Assembly: GCA_020428315.1 (NCBI GenBank)
Contig: JAGQNA010000006.1
Span: forward strand, 1-50,119
Length of the DNA stretch: 50,119 nt
Direction of reading: 5' to 3'
From: Candidatus Saccharimonadota bacterium
Lineage (GTDB): Bacteria > Patescibacteriota > Saccharimonadia > Saccharimonadales > Saccharimonadaceae
Numbering within the stretch: position 1 is the stretch's first letter; every line of letters begins with the position of its first letter. Positions 1 through 8,040 of this stretch are shown here, piece by piece. The notes beneath the pieces are model-generated. The model saw only the letters and a list, made by a program, of their open reading frames with translations, had not been told where the DNA came from and searched no databases. The position numbers and the translations under genes were made by a program.

Positions 1-1
1 G

Positions 2-877
2 TAATTGTTCAATTTTATGGCGATAATCTTTGTATTGAACAACATTCTGATGGACGTTTTCACTAGTCTCACTGCTTTTAACTGAGATTTCAATAGGGCT
101 ATTTGAAAATTTATTGATAAGGCTGCTTACTCGGCGATCCATGGTAGCTGAAAAAAATAAAGACTGCCTAGCAGGGGCCATCTCGCTCAATATTTGTGTC
201 ATGTCATTGATAAACCCCATATCGAGCATGCGATCAACCTCATCTAATACCACAGTATCAAAATTAGACAAATCAAGTGTTTGTCGCTCAAGGTGATCCT
301 TGATTCGTCCTGGAGTACCAATGACAATCTGTGGGTTGTCACGTAAATCGCGCAATTGTCGGGGCATTGATGACCCGCCAATCAGAAGTGCACCAAAGAG
401 TCCAGTTCCTTTACCGATCTGCTTGCATTCATTTTCAATTTGTTGAGCGAGTTCCCGGGTGGGCGCAACTATTAGTGCCTTGCTATCTTGTAGTAGTACT
501 AGTTTATTGATCACTGGTATCGCAAAGGCAGCTGTCTTGCCAGTGCCGGTACTAGCTATGCCGATCAGATCATGACCGTCAAGTATTTCTGGAATTGCCT
601 GGTCTTGAATCGGGGATGGTAGCTTGTAGCCCTTTTTCGCAAGGTTAGTCTTAATCAACTCACTAATTTTAAAATCGTCAAAAGTATGGCGAGCCTCGTA
701 GTTTTCTTGAGCTACAGGAGCCGCCTCGCGAATAAATCGTGACGGATGGATTGTATCCTTTTTGTGGCTGCGACTCTTTGAATTGAATCGGTTCCTCTGA
801 TTGCCACCGTGGCCGTGTTTAGTTTTATTATTTTTACGGTCAGCAACAAATGACCGCTTACGCTGATTATAAGACAT
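2..877 (-). CDS. DEAD-box RNA helicase (RhlE/DeaD type), 3' end cut by window edge
   Basis: The reading frame starts at the ATG complementary to 875-877, preceded by an AAGGA ribosome-binding site, and runs off the left edge after 292 codons. Visible in order: a basic, Asn/Gly/His-rich N-terminal tail (about residues 1-60), Q motif near 86-96, Walker A ASTGTGKT (108-115), motif Ia PTREL (139-143), motif Ib TPGR (188-191), motif II DEVD (212-215) and motif III SAT (243-245). The helicase C-terminal domain begins at the edge. The family unwinds short RNA duplexes in ribosome assembly, mRNA decay or cold adaptation; which role applies here cannot be told. Motif II reads DEVD instead of DEAD. It is divergent from the YerC-type gene at 1151. 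Confidence 0.93.
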   Translation of the reverse strand, partial: MSYNQRKRSFVADRKNNKTKHGHGGNQRNRFNSKSRSHKKDTIHPSRFIREAAPVAQENYEARHTFDDFKISELIKTNLAKKGYKLPSPIQDQAIPEILDGHDLIGIASTGTGKTAAFAIPVINKLVLLQDSKALIVAPTRELAQQIENECKQIGKGTGLFGALLIGGSSMPRQLRDLRDNPQIVIGTPGRIKDHLERQTLDLSNFDTVVLDEVDRMLDMGFINDMTQILSEMAPARQSLFFSATMDRRVSSLINKFSNSPIEISVKSSETSENVHQNVVQYKDYRHKIEQL

Positions 878-1115
878 AGATTAGAATCCTTAAGCTTGTA
901 AAAATTATATTATTGATTGTCGAAATGAAATCAAGAATACAACTACAAACCAAGATTCATCTTTAACAATTACTCAATGTTAGCATATAGTCGAGCTCTT
1001 TGTCAACTAGCACAGGTTAGGGGCTATAGTCCAACTAATACTAATGATAGAGTCATTATGACCTTACTTCGGTGGCAGCATCGTGGGCTTGGCATTACAA
1101 AACAAAATAATGGTA

Positions 1116-1144
1116 TTGACTAACACACTTTACTTTGATAAAGT
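1116..1144 (+). promoter_or_regulatory. Promoter of the YerC-type regulator
   Basis: A -35 TTGACT (1116-1121) and a -10 TAAAGT (1139-1144) are separated by 17 bp, with an extended -10 TG at 1136-1137. The expected transcription start is within a base or two of the ATG at 1151, so the mRNA should be leaderless. No Shine-Dalgarno sequence is present. Confidence 0.7.
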
Positions 1145-1148
1145 AAAG
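1128..1148 (+). promoter_or_regulatory. Palindromic operator overlapping the -10 (probable autoregulation)
   Basis: A perfect inverted repeat with 9-bp arms (CTTTACTTT, 1128-1136; AAAGTAAAG, 1140-1148) and a 3-bp centre covers the -10 box and ends 2 bp before the start codon of a TrpR-superfamily protein. The position suggests that the protein represses its own gene by blocking RNA polymerase. That role is inferred. Confidence 0.65.
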
Positions 1149-1150
1149 AT

Positions 1151-1483
1151 ATGACTAATGACAAGACCACAATTTGGGACGACAAAAAGGCACAGCAACT
1201 CGCTAAAGCCTTCACCTTTATTACCGACGTTCGTACTATGCAAAACTTCTTGCGTGATGTGATGACCGAAAAAGAGATTGTCGAGATAAGCGCACGGTTT
1301 GAGGCCGCAAAAATGTTGCTAGCCGGTAATAAGTATACGGATATTGTCGCTAAAACTAAGCTGAGCAGCCGGACAGTTGCGCGTATTAGCGATTGGCTAC
1401 AGAACGGTTGCAGTGGCTATCAAGCTGCTCTAAAAACAATCAACACCCATCACGACCATCTGTTGCCAGCTCGTGCTGAATAG
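1151..1483 (+). CDS. TrpR/YerC/YecD-family DNA-binding regulator
   Basis: 110 residues, all helical in appearance, matching the YerC/YecD group of the TrpR superfamily in length and pattern. The N-terminal half (about 10-55) has the FLRDVMTEKEIVEISARFEAA-type helices of the family, written here in part only. The helix-turn-helix lies at about 61-84 (YTDIVAKTKLSSRTVARISDW), followed by a short tail. Members bind DNA as dimers; TrpR itself senses tryptophan, but the ligand of YerC proteins is not established and no tryptophan-biosynthesis gene is visible here. The gene has its own promoter, a palindrome over the -10, and a downstream terminator, so it is a single-gene unit. The start is the ATG at the predicted transcript 5' end. 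Confidence 0.88.
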   Translation: MTNDKTTIWDDKKAQQLAKAFTFITDVRTMQNFLRDVMTEKEIVEISARFEAAKMLLAGNKYTDIVAKTKLSSRTVARISDWLQNGCSGYQAALKTINTHHDHLLPARAE

Positions 1484-1505
1484 TTAATCTTGTTAGACAA
1501 GCAAT

Positions 1506-1531
1506 AAACGCCAGCACGACGCTGGCGTTTT
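1506..1531 (+). terminator. Intrinsic terminator after the YerC-type gene
   Basis: A perfect 10-bp stem (AAACGCCAGC / GCTGGCGTTT) with a 5-nt loop is followed by a short T run, 22 bp after the stop codon. Confidence 0.8.
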
Positions 1532-1568
1532 AGGTTTGTAGCAATTTATAGATAAAAGGAGTGTTTAG

Positions 1569-2933
1569 ATGAAAAGTAAAAATATAGAGGCTATACAAGT
1601 AGCAGTAGTCAACGATATGTCAGAACTGACTCAGCCTCAAATGGACAGTGTGATCGACACGTACCAAAGAGCCTTTGCAAGCCCGCCGTACGAGGAGGCT
1701 TTTACCGACGATGAAGCGCGTGAGGCCTTGCAGTACATTTTAGACAAGGGTGGTGATTTGTTGCTTGGTAATACTGGCGATGAAGTCAGCGCATTAGCTG
1801 GCGGCTATATGAAGTCAGACAATGTGTACTACATTGAGGAGCTTGCAGTAGAACCCAGCAGACAAGGCCGAGGCATTGGACGAGTTGTGTTAAACGCCTT
1901 AATGAATGAGGCACTCTGTCGAGAACCCGGGTACCTGGAAATCAGAACGACGAGTCGCAACGACAGAGCTATTGGGCTATACGAATCGGAAGGGTTTACA
2001 AGAGAGGCGATAACTGAAGTCGTTGCAGGGACGAGACAAGACGGCAGACTGGCGCTCGATGAGCGGATTTATTTGCGGAAAGACCTTAGTAAGGAGAATG
2101 CTATGGAAAAACCTACACAATTAAAACGCACGGCTATTGTGTACCCGTCAGGCAACACTACAGCTGTGGTGTTTGACCAAATGCTAGGTACGGACAGAGA
2201 GGAGTTAAACACCTCGGTTATGTCGGCATGGAAGAATAAAGAGCCTACTCGTCCAGAAGTTGAGCAGTGCTGCTTTGTTACACTACCAAAAAACAGCCAG
2301 GCTGTAGCTCGTGTCGAAATGTTTGGCGGTGAGTTTTGCGGAAATGCTACGCGCAGCGTCATCCAAGTAATCACTGAGGGGCGAGACTATCAGGGAATGA
2401 TTGAGGTCTCAGGCGTAGACAGGCCGCTCAATTTTAGCGTGCGTGGTGGCGTTATCGCAGTTGAAATGCCTCTGCCACAAGATGAAAAGCTAGCCACTCA
2501 AGTAGACGAGGGCACACTGGTACAACTTGACGGTATTGCTCAATTAGTTGTTACTGACTTTGCCTACCAGCAAAATCAAACACCACGAGAACTGCTCACC
2601 AAACTATTGCAAGAAAACAAGTATAGTCTGGCAGGCCAGCCCGCGGTTGGCATTACCTACTACGACGAGACCACTAAGAAGGCTGAGTTTGGAGTATGGG
2701 TAAAAGCCGTTAATACCGTGTTTGACGAGACAGCATGTGGTAGTGGGACATGTGCGATTGGCGTTGCTGCCGCTACTGCTAAAAAACAAAACCAAAAGCT
2801 TGAGGTTATCCAGCCATCGGGTGAAAGTATTACCACCGAAGCCGCATTTGATACTGAGTCAGGCGAAGTGGTTGCCTCAAATATCTCTGGTAAGGTATCT
2901 ATTCTGTACGACGGGGAGCTAAACTTATCATGA
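1569..2933 (+). CDS. Bifunctional GNAT N-acetyltransferase / DapF-like amino-acid racemase fusion
   Basis: 454 residues with two domains. Residues about 10-172 are a GNAT acetyltransferase with the acetyl-CoA loop RQGRGIG (98-104) and a C-terminal YESEGF motif (138-143). Residues 179-454 are a full-length DAP-epimerase-fold racemase (276 residues, the usual DapF size) with both catalytic cysteine motifs: C257 in FCGNATR and C390 in TACGSGTC. Two cysteines indicate a cofactor-independent racemase or epimerase and argue against the PhzF branch. The substrate is unknown; no other lysine/DAP pathway gene is present here. A good AAAGGAG site precedes the ATG at 1569. An internal AAGGAG plus ATG at 2103 sits exactly at the domain boundary. 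The stop overlaps the next gene by 4 nt, so acetylation, racemization and D,D-dipeptide cleavage are probably one pathway (inference). Confidence 0.85.
   Translation: MKSKNIEAIQVAVVNDMSELTQPQMDSVIDTYQRAFASPPYEEAFTDDEAREALQYILDKGGDLLLGNTGDEVSALAGGYMKSDNVYYIEELAVEPSRQGRGIGRVVLNALMNEALCREPGYLEIRTTSRNDRAIGLYESEGFTREAITEVVAGTRQDGRLALDERIYLRKDLSKENAMEKPTQLKRTAIVYPSGNTTAVVFDQMLGTDREELNTSVMSAWKNKEPTRPEVEQCCFVTLPKNSQAVARVEMFGGEFCGNATRSVIQVITEGRDYQGMIEVSGVDRPLNFSVRGGVIAVEMPLPQDEKLATQVDEGTLVQLDGIAQLVVTDFAYQQNQTPRELLTKLLQENKYSLAGQPAVGITYYDETTKKAEFGVWVKAVNTVFDETACGSGTCAIGVAAATAKKQNQKLEVIQPSGESITTEAAFDTESGEVVASNISGKVSILYDGELNLS
2091..2105 (+). promoter_or_regulatory. Internal Shine-Dalgarno and in-frame ATG inside the fusion gene
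   Basis: AAGGAG (2091-2096) stands 6 nt upstream of an in-frame ATG (2103-2105, codon 179), exactly where the GNAT domain ends and the racemase begins. A separate 276-residue racemase may therefore be made besides the fusion protein. It is either a functional internal start or a relic of two formerly separate genes. Confidence 0.6.
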
Positions 2934-3610
2934 ATAAGCAAGTAGCCTATCGTTTATTGGAAAAGAACATGCTGGGGTACGCTGATTTAATCGGCGTACC
3001 CGTTCAGCCCGTTTGGGAGAGGCTAGTGCCCATTAAAACAGGCACCGGCCTGACGGCCCTGCCGATCGACAACGACATGCTGGCATATACTGGCAACCTA
3101 ATCTTTGTGCGGGAGAGTGTGTTGGCCAAGTTGCGGCAAGCAGCTAGTATGCTGGCGAAAGTCAACTCTGAGCTTCAGCTTCAAGTTGTGTACGGATACA
3201 GAGCACTCAGCGTGCAGCAAAAGCTATTTTTGAAGTACAGGAAACAGTTTGAATCAACGTACTCAGGCAAGGCCTTAGATGAAGCCACCCACCGCTTGAT
3301 AGCTGTACCAGAGATAGCTGGCCACCCTACAGGTGGTGCGGTTGATATTCAAATAACTAACGCCGGTGTGCCTATCGATATGGGCACCAATATCTGGGAG
3401 TTTGTCAAAGATTCCTTTACATTCTCGCCTTTCATAGGTCAAGAAGCTCAGGATAATCGGCGGCTGCTTCGCCGCATAATGATGGACGCAGGCTTTGCGC
3501 CATTTGACGGCGAATGGTGGCACTTTTCCTATGGAGACAAAGAGTGGGCCGCTTACTACAAAAAGCCATTCGCAATCTATAGTCAGATAGAGTTTCAAAT
3601 TGAGCCCTAA
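2930..3610 (+). CDS. VanX-like D-alanyl-D-alanine dipeptidase (peptidase family M15D)
   Basis: 226 residues. The active-site pattern of VanX/DdpX zinc dipeptidases is intact: Arg91 in YGYR, zinc ligands His132 and Asp139 in HPTGGAVD, catalytic Glu195 and zinc ligand His198 in EWWH. The family hydrolyses D-Ala-D-Ala (or similar D-containing dipeptides) to free D-amino acids. No signal peptide is visible, so the enzyme should be cytoplasmic. The ATG overlaps the TGA of the racemase fusion (ATGA), which implies translational coupling. No vanH/vanA/vanR/vanS partner is present, so scavenging of peptidoglycan-derived D-dipeptides is a better guess than glycopeptide resistance. Confidence 0.88.
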   Translation: MNKQVAYRLLEKNMLGYADLIGVPVQPVWERLVPIKTGTGLTALPIDNDMLAYTGNLIFVRESVLAKLRQAASMLAKVNSELQLQVVYGYRALSVQQKLFLKYRKQFESTYSGKALDEATHRLIAVPEIAGHPTGGAVDIQITNAGVPIDMGTNIWEFVKDSFTFSPFIGQEAQDNRRLLRRIMMDAGFAPFDGEWWHFSYGDKEWAAYYKKPFAIYSQIEFQIEP

Positions 3611-3657
3611 GGCGGGAAATTACTCCCAATAAAACACTCTGGTCTATGGATATATGT

Positions 3658-3678
3658 AAAAACCGCCTCAGATGGCGG
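3658..3678 (-). terminator. Terminator of the tRNA-Leu transcript
   Basis: Read on the minus strand, a CCGCC/GGCGG stem with a 6-nt loop is followed by TTTTT. It lies 24 bp past the 3' end of tRNA-Leu. Confidence 0.65.
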
Positions 3679-3701
3679 CAATTTCCAATTTTACTCTGGA
3701 A

Positions 3702-3786
3702 TGGTGCGCGAGAAAGGACTTGAACCTTCACGCCCGGGGGCACTAGTTCCTAAGACTAGCGTGTCTACCAATTCCACCACTCGCGC
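3702..3786 (-). tRNA. tRNA-Leu(UAG)
   Basis: An 85-nt class II tRNA with encoded CCA. The acceptor stem GCGCGAG/CTCGCGC is perfect, and the anticodon stem CTAGT/ACTAG encloses the loop CTTAGGA, giving anticodon TAG. A long variable arm follows, and the T loop is TTCAAGT. It reads CUN leucine codons. Confidence 0.96.
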
Positions 3787-3860
3787 ATTGAATACAACTA
3801 TATCAAAAAAATATTAGCATGTACATAGTATGGTATCATAAGAGTTATAAAAGGGGAGAT

Positions 3861-5429
3861 ATGAGTAAGTTATCACGATATTTAAATCTACATTTGTCTG
3901 GCGAAGTAGTAACTGAGGCAAGCATTCTTAAGCGATACGCAACAGATAACGGCCCGGTTGAAATATTACCTGAAATGGTTGTTTATCCACGCAGTACTAA
4001 TGACATTCGAAAACTACTTAAGTTCGTCTCTCAGCTAGCCGAGAAAGGACACAAGATTCCCGTATCCTCGCGTGGATATGGCAAGAACGCCGTTGGCTCT
4101 GCAGTTGGAAACGGTATAATATTGGCATTTGCTCCACACTTCAATAAAATTCTTGAGTACGGAGAAAAACAAAAGCTAGTAAGAGTTCAGCCAGGCCTAG
4201 GCATGAATAATCTTACAAATGCGTTGAGTCTTTTTGGGACTCAAGTTCGCGGGACGAGTGGAGATATCGAGGGTACCATCGGTGGCTGGCTGGCACATAG
4301 TAATCAGACCAAGACTGTCTCTTCGGTAGACAAACTTGAAGTTGTGTTGTCAAACGGTGATATCCTCCAAACCGAAAGAGTCAGTAAGCGTGAGTTGGGA
4401 CGTATAAAGGGCAGGCAGGGGTTTGTGTCAGACATTTATCGTGCTGTTGAAACTTTACTCGAAGAGAATGAGGCAATTGTATCTAAGTTAGATAGCCGGG
4501 ATTCGTCAGGATATTCATCCTTAGCGAGTGTTAGGGCAAGGGATGGTTCAATTGACTTAACCCCATTATTTCTTGGCAGTGATGGAACTCTCGGTATTAT
4601 ATCTGAAGTCATTCTCAAAACAGAATATTATAATAGTTCAACTTCTGCTGTTGCTGGTGCTTTTAAATCAGTAAGCCAGGCGCGCGATGTATTGGATGAG
4701 ATAGCTAAAATCCAAGGTTTAGAGGTTGAGCTCTACGATTCATCGCTAGTTTCATCGGTTAAGTTAATCGGCAAGAAGTTAGAAATAGCAAGTGACGGCA
4801 GTACGTTGCTTGTGGCTTATGTCAGAGACATGAATACGAGAGCACAGGCTAAAAAAAATAAAAAACTATTAAAGATAATGACTAAATACAAAGCATCGGT
4901 ATCTTCGACTGACGACTTTGAACATAGTGAGTTGGTTGAGGTAAAAACAATAAATTATCTAGCGGGAACTAGTGTTAATGGATTTACTGCTTTAAATATA
5001 CTGGATGGTGCTTTTGTACCTCTTGAACGTTTTGACGATTTCAGTCGAGGAATTACTGAGCTTGAACAAAAGTTACATATCGATATTCCACTATCTGGGT
5101 ATCCATTAGAAAATCTGTGGACGATTCATCCTCGGGTTAATCTATCTACAGTTGGCGGAAAACAAGTTATATTTAAGCTCATGGATCAATACGCATCTCT
5201 GGTAGTTAAGTGCGGTGGTCATCTTGCAAGTGCGAATTCTGAAGGTAGAATCCAGTCGTTAATCACCGCTAAGCATCAGACTCAAGAAGAGAAGGAGCTG
5301 TACAAAAAACTTAAAATGATTTTTGATCCACATGGGATATTGAACGCTGATGTTAAGCAACAAACTGACCTGAAAGCCCTAGTAAAACAGTTACGTACAA
5401 ATTATTCAGCGGATGACCCAAGAATATAG
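3861..5429 (+). CDS. FAD-binding oxidoreductase (FAD_binding_4, GlcD/D-lactate dehydrogenase-like)
   Basis: An FAD-linked oxidase of the vanillyl-alcohol-oxidase fold, 522 residues from the chosen start. The N-terminal PCMH-type FAD domain has the nucleotide loop SRGYGKN followed by VRVQPGLGMNNL and a GTIGGWLAH segment; the segment GSDGTLGIISEVILK closes the FAD domain. The C-terminal half is a substrate-binding domain ending in FDPHGILN, typical of the family. Such enzymes oxidise 2-hydroxyacids such as glycolate or D-lactate; the substrate is not evident. I choose the ATG at 3861 because AGGGGAG lies just upstream; an in-frame ATG at 3819 has no such site. The 3' end overlaps the methyltransferase gene by 17 nt. 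Confidence 0.85.
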   Translation: MSKLSRYLNLHLSGEVVTEASILKRYATDNGPVEILPEMVVYPRSTNDIRKLLKFVSQLAEKGHKIPVSSRGYGKNAVGSAVGNGIILAFAPHFNKILEYGEKQKLVRVQPGLGMNNLTNALSLFGTQVRGTSGDIEGTIGGWLAHSNQTKTVSSVDKLEVVLSNGDILQTERVSKRELGRIKGRQGFVSDIYRAVETLLEENEAIVSKLDSRDSSGYSSLASVRARDGSIDLTPLFLGSDGTLGIISEVILKTEYYNSSTSAVAGAFKSVSQARDVLDEIAKIQGLEVELYDSSLVSSVKLIGKKLEIASDGSTLLVAYVRDMNTRAQAKKNKKLLKIMTKYKASVSSTDDFEHSELVEVKTINYLAGTSVNGFTALNILDGAFVPLERFDDFSRGITELEQKLHIDIPLSGYPLENLWTIHPRVNLSTVGGKQVIFKLMDQYASLVVKCGGHLASANSEGRIQSLITAKHQTQEEKELYKKLKMIFDPHGILNADVKQQTDLKALVKQLRTNYSADDPRI

Positions 5430-6018
5430 CTCGGCTCGGCTTGATACCAGAAACTTGGTAGACACCCTTAAGGGTATGACAGAGCGTGAAGTTATCGATA
5501 AGCTCGATCGCAACGGGGTTGATCTAGAGGTTGCAATCGAAAATCTCGACAGAGATTTCAGTATGGGGACAATAGTCAGAACTGCGAATGCCTTTGGCGT
5601 ACGACACCTACACGTCATTGGCCGAAAGCAATGGAACAAACGAGGTGCGATGGCTACAGATAAGTACCTACACGTCCATTACTATACAACGACGGAAGCA
5701 TTTATTGCGTCAATGAATTCATCGGACAAATATGTTATAGCGGTAGATATTGTCTCTGGCGCTAGCCCTCTTAGCCAGGAGCTGCTACCAAGCAATGCTG
5801 TGTTAGTATTTGGCTCCGAAGGACAAGGGATATCGGAACAGTTACTTGACAAAGTAAGAAAAATAGTGTATATTCCACAGTCAGGAAGTACTAGAAGTAT
5901 AAATGTAGCCGTTGCTGCCGGCATAGCAATGTGGGAGTGGACTAAACAGTATGAAACCAGTGTCAAAAATAGAAGTACGTCGCACCGTGGAGGCGCAGCC
6001 GAACGCTGCGTTAATTAG
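5413..6018 (+). CDS. TrmH/SpoU-family RNA 2'-O-methyltransferase
   Basis: 201 residues. SPOUT motifs are visible: motif 1 MGTIVRTANAFG (about 51-62), motif 2 VFGSEGQGIS (about 136-145) and motif 3 SGSTRSINVAVAAGI (about 157-171), which form the knotted SAM site. The family methylates the ribose 2'-O of rRNA or tRNA. The Asn commonly found just before the Gly of motif 1 is Ser here. The gene overlaps the oxidoreductase upstream by 17 nt and the unknown gene downstream by 68 nt, so all three are probably co-transcribed. The target nucleotide cannot be predicted. Confidence 0.88.
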   Translation: MTQEYSSARLDTRNLVDTLKGMTEREVIDKLDRNGVDLEVAIENLDRDFSMGTIVRTANAFGVRHLHVIGRKQWNKRGAMATDKYLHVHYYTTTEAFIASMNSSDKYVIAVDIVSGASPLSQELLPSNAVLVFGSEGQGISEQLLDKVRKIVYIPQSGSTRSINVAVAAGIAMWEWTKQYETSVKNRSTSHRGGAAERCVN

Positions 6019-6514
6019 GTACATTAGAAAATTTCTGAAGCCAGGATCTGATCCCACGCGTTTTTACCTACCTGGCGATATGGATCCAGATCTTCATGAT
6101 AAGCTTAGTCGGGACTTAGAAGCCATGTCGCTTGCCAATAAAGAGCATGGATATACTAGAGTCACTAATCCAGTCTGTCCTAATAGCGCCAGGATTGAAC
6201 TTTGTGAAGAAAGTGATGTCGTGAAACTAAACATCGTAGTTGCAATTGGAGGAGCAGGACTGGCTGGCATGCTTGAGAGGTATAAAGTTGGTAATTCCCC
6301 AGATAATAATTTGCCTCGTCTAGTTGGAACTAAGCTAGTGGTTCCCCTGTCGGCCGAACTAAAAGGTTTGTATTCTGAATCTGTTAAACCGATTCAAGAC
6401 CTAGCCAAAGAAATTAACATGCAAGCGTTGAATAAAAAACCTGGTTACACACCGGGTACTCATAGCTACACAGGAATTATGCATCGAAGCGTTGCAACTC
6501 TACCTAGCGAGTAA
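5951..6514 (+). CDS. Hypothetical protein
   Basis: 187 residues that I do not recognise. It is soluble-looking, with no signal peptide or membrane segment. One Gly-rich hydrophobic stretch (IVVAIGGAGLAGM) lies near the middle and the C-terminus is rich in Pro, Tyr and Thr. The first ATG lies 68 nt inside the methyltransferase gene without a clear ribosome-binding site, so the real start may be later; the next in-frame Met is near residue 44. The reading frame stays open well past the methyltransferase stop with ordinary codon use, which supports a real gene. Confidence 0.65.
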   Translation: MKPVSKIEVRRTVEAQPNAALIRYIRKFLKPGSDPTRFYLPGDMDPDLHDKLSRDLEAMSLANKEHGYTRVTNPVCPNSARIELCEESDVVKLNIVVAIGGAGLAGMLERYKVGNSPDNNLPRLVGTKLVVPLSAELKGLYSESVKPIQDLAKEINMQALNKKPGYTPGTHSYTGIMHRSVATLPSE

Positions 6515-6663
6515 GTACAACACTGGATTAGCTACGGAAACTACAAGTCTATCGTCGACTATAATTAAGCAGATAACTATTGAGAATTATGAGCTAAGAA
6601 ATAATGATGTCTCAAAATTGAATCAGTAAAGCATAATTGCAATTTAAAGTAAAAAATGACAAA

Positions 6664-8013
6664 ATGGCTACAATGACATCACTATCGACTCAACCGTACA
6701 AAGGAACACGCGACTGGTACCCAGAGGATAAACGGATTCAAAATTATATATTCAATATGTGGCGAGAAACTGCTGAACGATTCGGCTACGAAGAATATGG
6801 CGCCCCAATACTTGAACCACTTGAAGTCTATACTGCAAAAAGTGGCCAAGAGCTTGCAGGGGAACAGACCTATAGCTTTATCGATCGGGGTGATCGTGAA
6901 GTGGCAATCAGGCCTGAGATGACACCCACGGTAAGTCGCATGGTAGCGGCCCGCCGTCAGGAGCTTGCATATCCAGCGAGGCTGTTCAGTATTGCTAATT
7001 TTATGCGCTATGAACGCCCACAGCGCGGACGTGAGCGCGAATTCTGGCAGTTAAATGTTGATATGTTTGGCGCAGACACGGTCGAAGCGGATGCAGAGCT
7101 AATTATTTGTGGTGATGAAATAATGAAGGCATTCGGTGCAGCCGACCATATGTACACCATAAAGATCAACGACCGTAACATTATTAGTACCATGATGAGA
7201 GAGTATCTCGGACTAGATGAAATTCAATCTCAGCTGATGATGAAGCTATTCGATCGAAAGAATAAGATTTCTCCCGAGCAGTTTCGTGATCAAGCAATTG
7301 AGATCTTTGGGATTGAGAATGCGAAGGACGGCTTGCCTAAGATTGCTAAAATAATTTTAATAAAAACAATCGACGATTTGCCAGATGAACTTCGTGACTC
7401 CGAGAGTTCAACGCGGCTGAGACAGTTATTTAAATTGTTATCACTTGCTGGCATTTCGTCAGCACAGCTAGACATTACTTTAATGCGCGGTCTTGACTAC
7501 TACACGGGCATAGTTTTCGAATTTTTCGATACCGATCCTGAAAACAACCGTTCATTGTTCGGTGGCGGTCGGTACGATGGGCTAGTTGGTCTTTTCGGGG
7601 CTGAACCAATCTCTGCGATTGGAATGGCGCCAGGTCTAACGATGACTGAACTATTCTTGCGATCGCATAACTTATTACCCAGCTTAGCAAGCCTAACTGA
7701 AATGTATATGGTTGTAGTTGATGAACAGTCTACTGTAGGTGCACAGCAACTTGCTGCAAGATGGCGAGCCGAGGGTCTGAATGTAGAAGTCGATGTGACT
7801 GGCCGTAAAATCGATAAGCAGATTAAAACTGCCATCAAGAAAAATATTCCTAATATGGTATTTGTAGGAACTGAGGAACTAGAGACCGAGATGTACGGAT
7901 TAAAGGAAATAACTTCGGGCAACGAACAAAAACTTAGTTTCGAAAGAGTCGTTAGTACACTCAAGGATCGACGACGCAAGCTTTCTGCTAGCGAAGATGA
8001 CTTGCTGCTTTAG
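6664..8013 (+). CDS. hisS: Histidine--tRNA ligase
   Basis: A class II aminoacyl-tRNA synthetase charging tRNA-His. Motifs: YKGTRDWYPED near the N-terminus (motif 1 region), motif 2 with MRYERPQRGREREFWQ, the histidine-specific HisA segment GLDYYTGIVFEF, and motif 3 LFGGGRYDGLVG. A C-terminal anticodon-binding domain of about 95 residues follows. About 449 residues is the normal length. Start choice: ATG 6664 or ATG 6673; the in-frame TTG at 6637 is unlikely because the homologous sequence begins only at the later Met codons. No clear Shine-Dalgarno site. The last codons contain the -35 box of tig. Confidence 0.95.
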   Translation: MATMTSLSTQPYKGTRDWYPEDKRIQNYIFNMWRETAERFGYEEYGAPILEPLEVYTAKSGQELAGEQTYSFIDRGDREVAIRPEMTPTVSRMVAARRQELAYPARLFSIANFMRYERPQRGREREFWQLNVDMFGADTVEADAELIICGDEIMKAFGAADHMYTIKINDRNIISTMMREYLGLDEIQSQLMMKLFDRKNKISPEQFRDQAIEIFGIENAKDGLPKIAKIILIKTIDDLPDELRDSESSTRLRQLFKLLSLAGISSAQLDITLMRGLDYYTGIVFEFFDTDPENNRSLFGGGRYDGLVGLFGAEPISAIGMAPGLTMTELFLRSHNLLPSLASLTEMYMVVVDEQSTVGAQQLAARWRAEGLNVEVDVTGRKIDKQIKTAIKKNIPNMVFVGTEELETEMYGLKEITSGNEQKLSFERVVSTLKDRRRKLSASEDDLLL

Positions 8014-8030
8014 GGTACCTCTGCTATAGT
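8002..8030 (+). promoter_or_regulatory. Promoter of tig
   Basis: TTGCTG (8002-8007), 17 bp, TATAGT (8025-8030) with extended TGC. The -35 lies inside the 3' end of hisS. The start of transcription is expected near 8037, only about 4 nt before the tig ATG, so translation would be nearly leaderless. Confidence 0.65.
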
Positions 8031-8040
8031 TAAACCTTAT

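Noticed and set aside
114-296. Open frame on the plus strand
   Set aside because: It is antisense to the conserved DEAD-box helicase motifs on the minus strand.
2103-2933. PhzF-type isomerase as the identity of the racemase domain
   Set aside because: PhzF proteins lack the two catalytic cysteines; here C257 and C390 are both present in DapF-type motifs.
2930-3610. Glycopeptide-resistance (van) cluster
   Set aside because: Only the dipeptidase is VanX-like; no VanH, VanA ligase or VanRS genes are near.
7500-7979. 159-codon frame on the minus strand
   Set aside because: It is a shadow of hisS, whose motifs in this stretch are certain.
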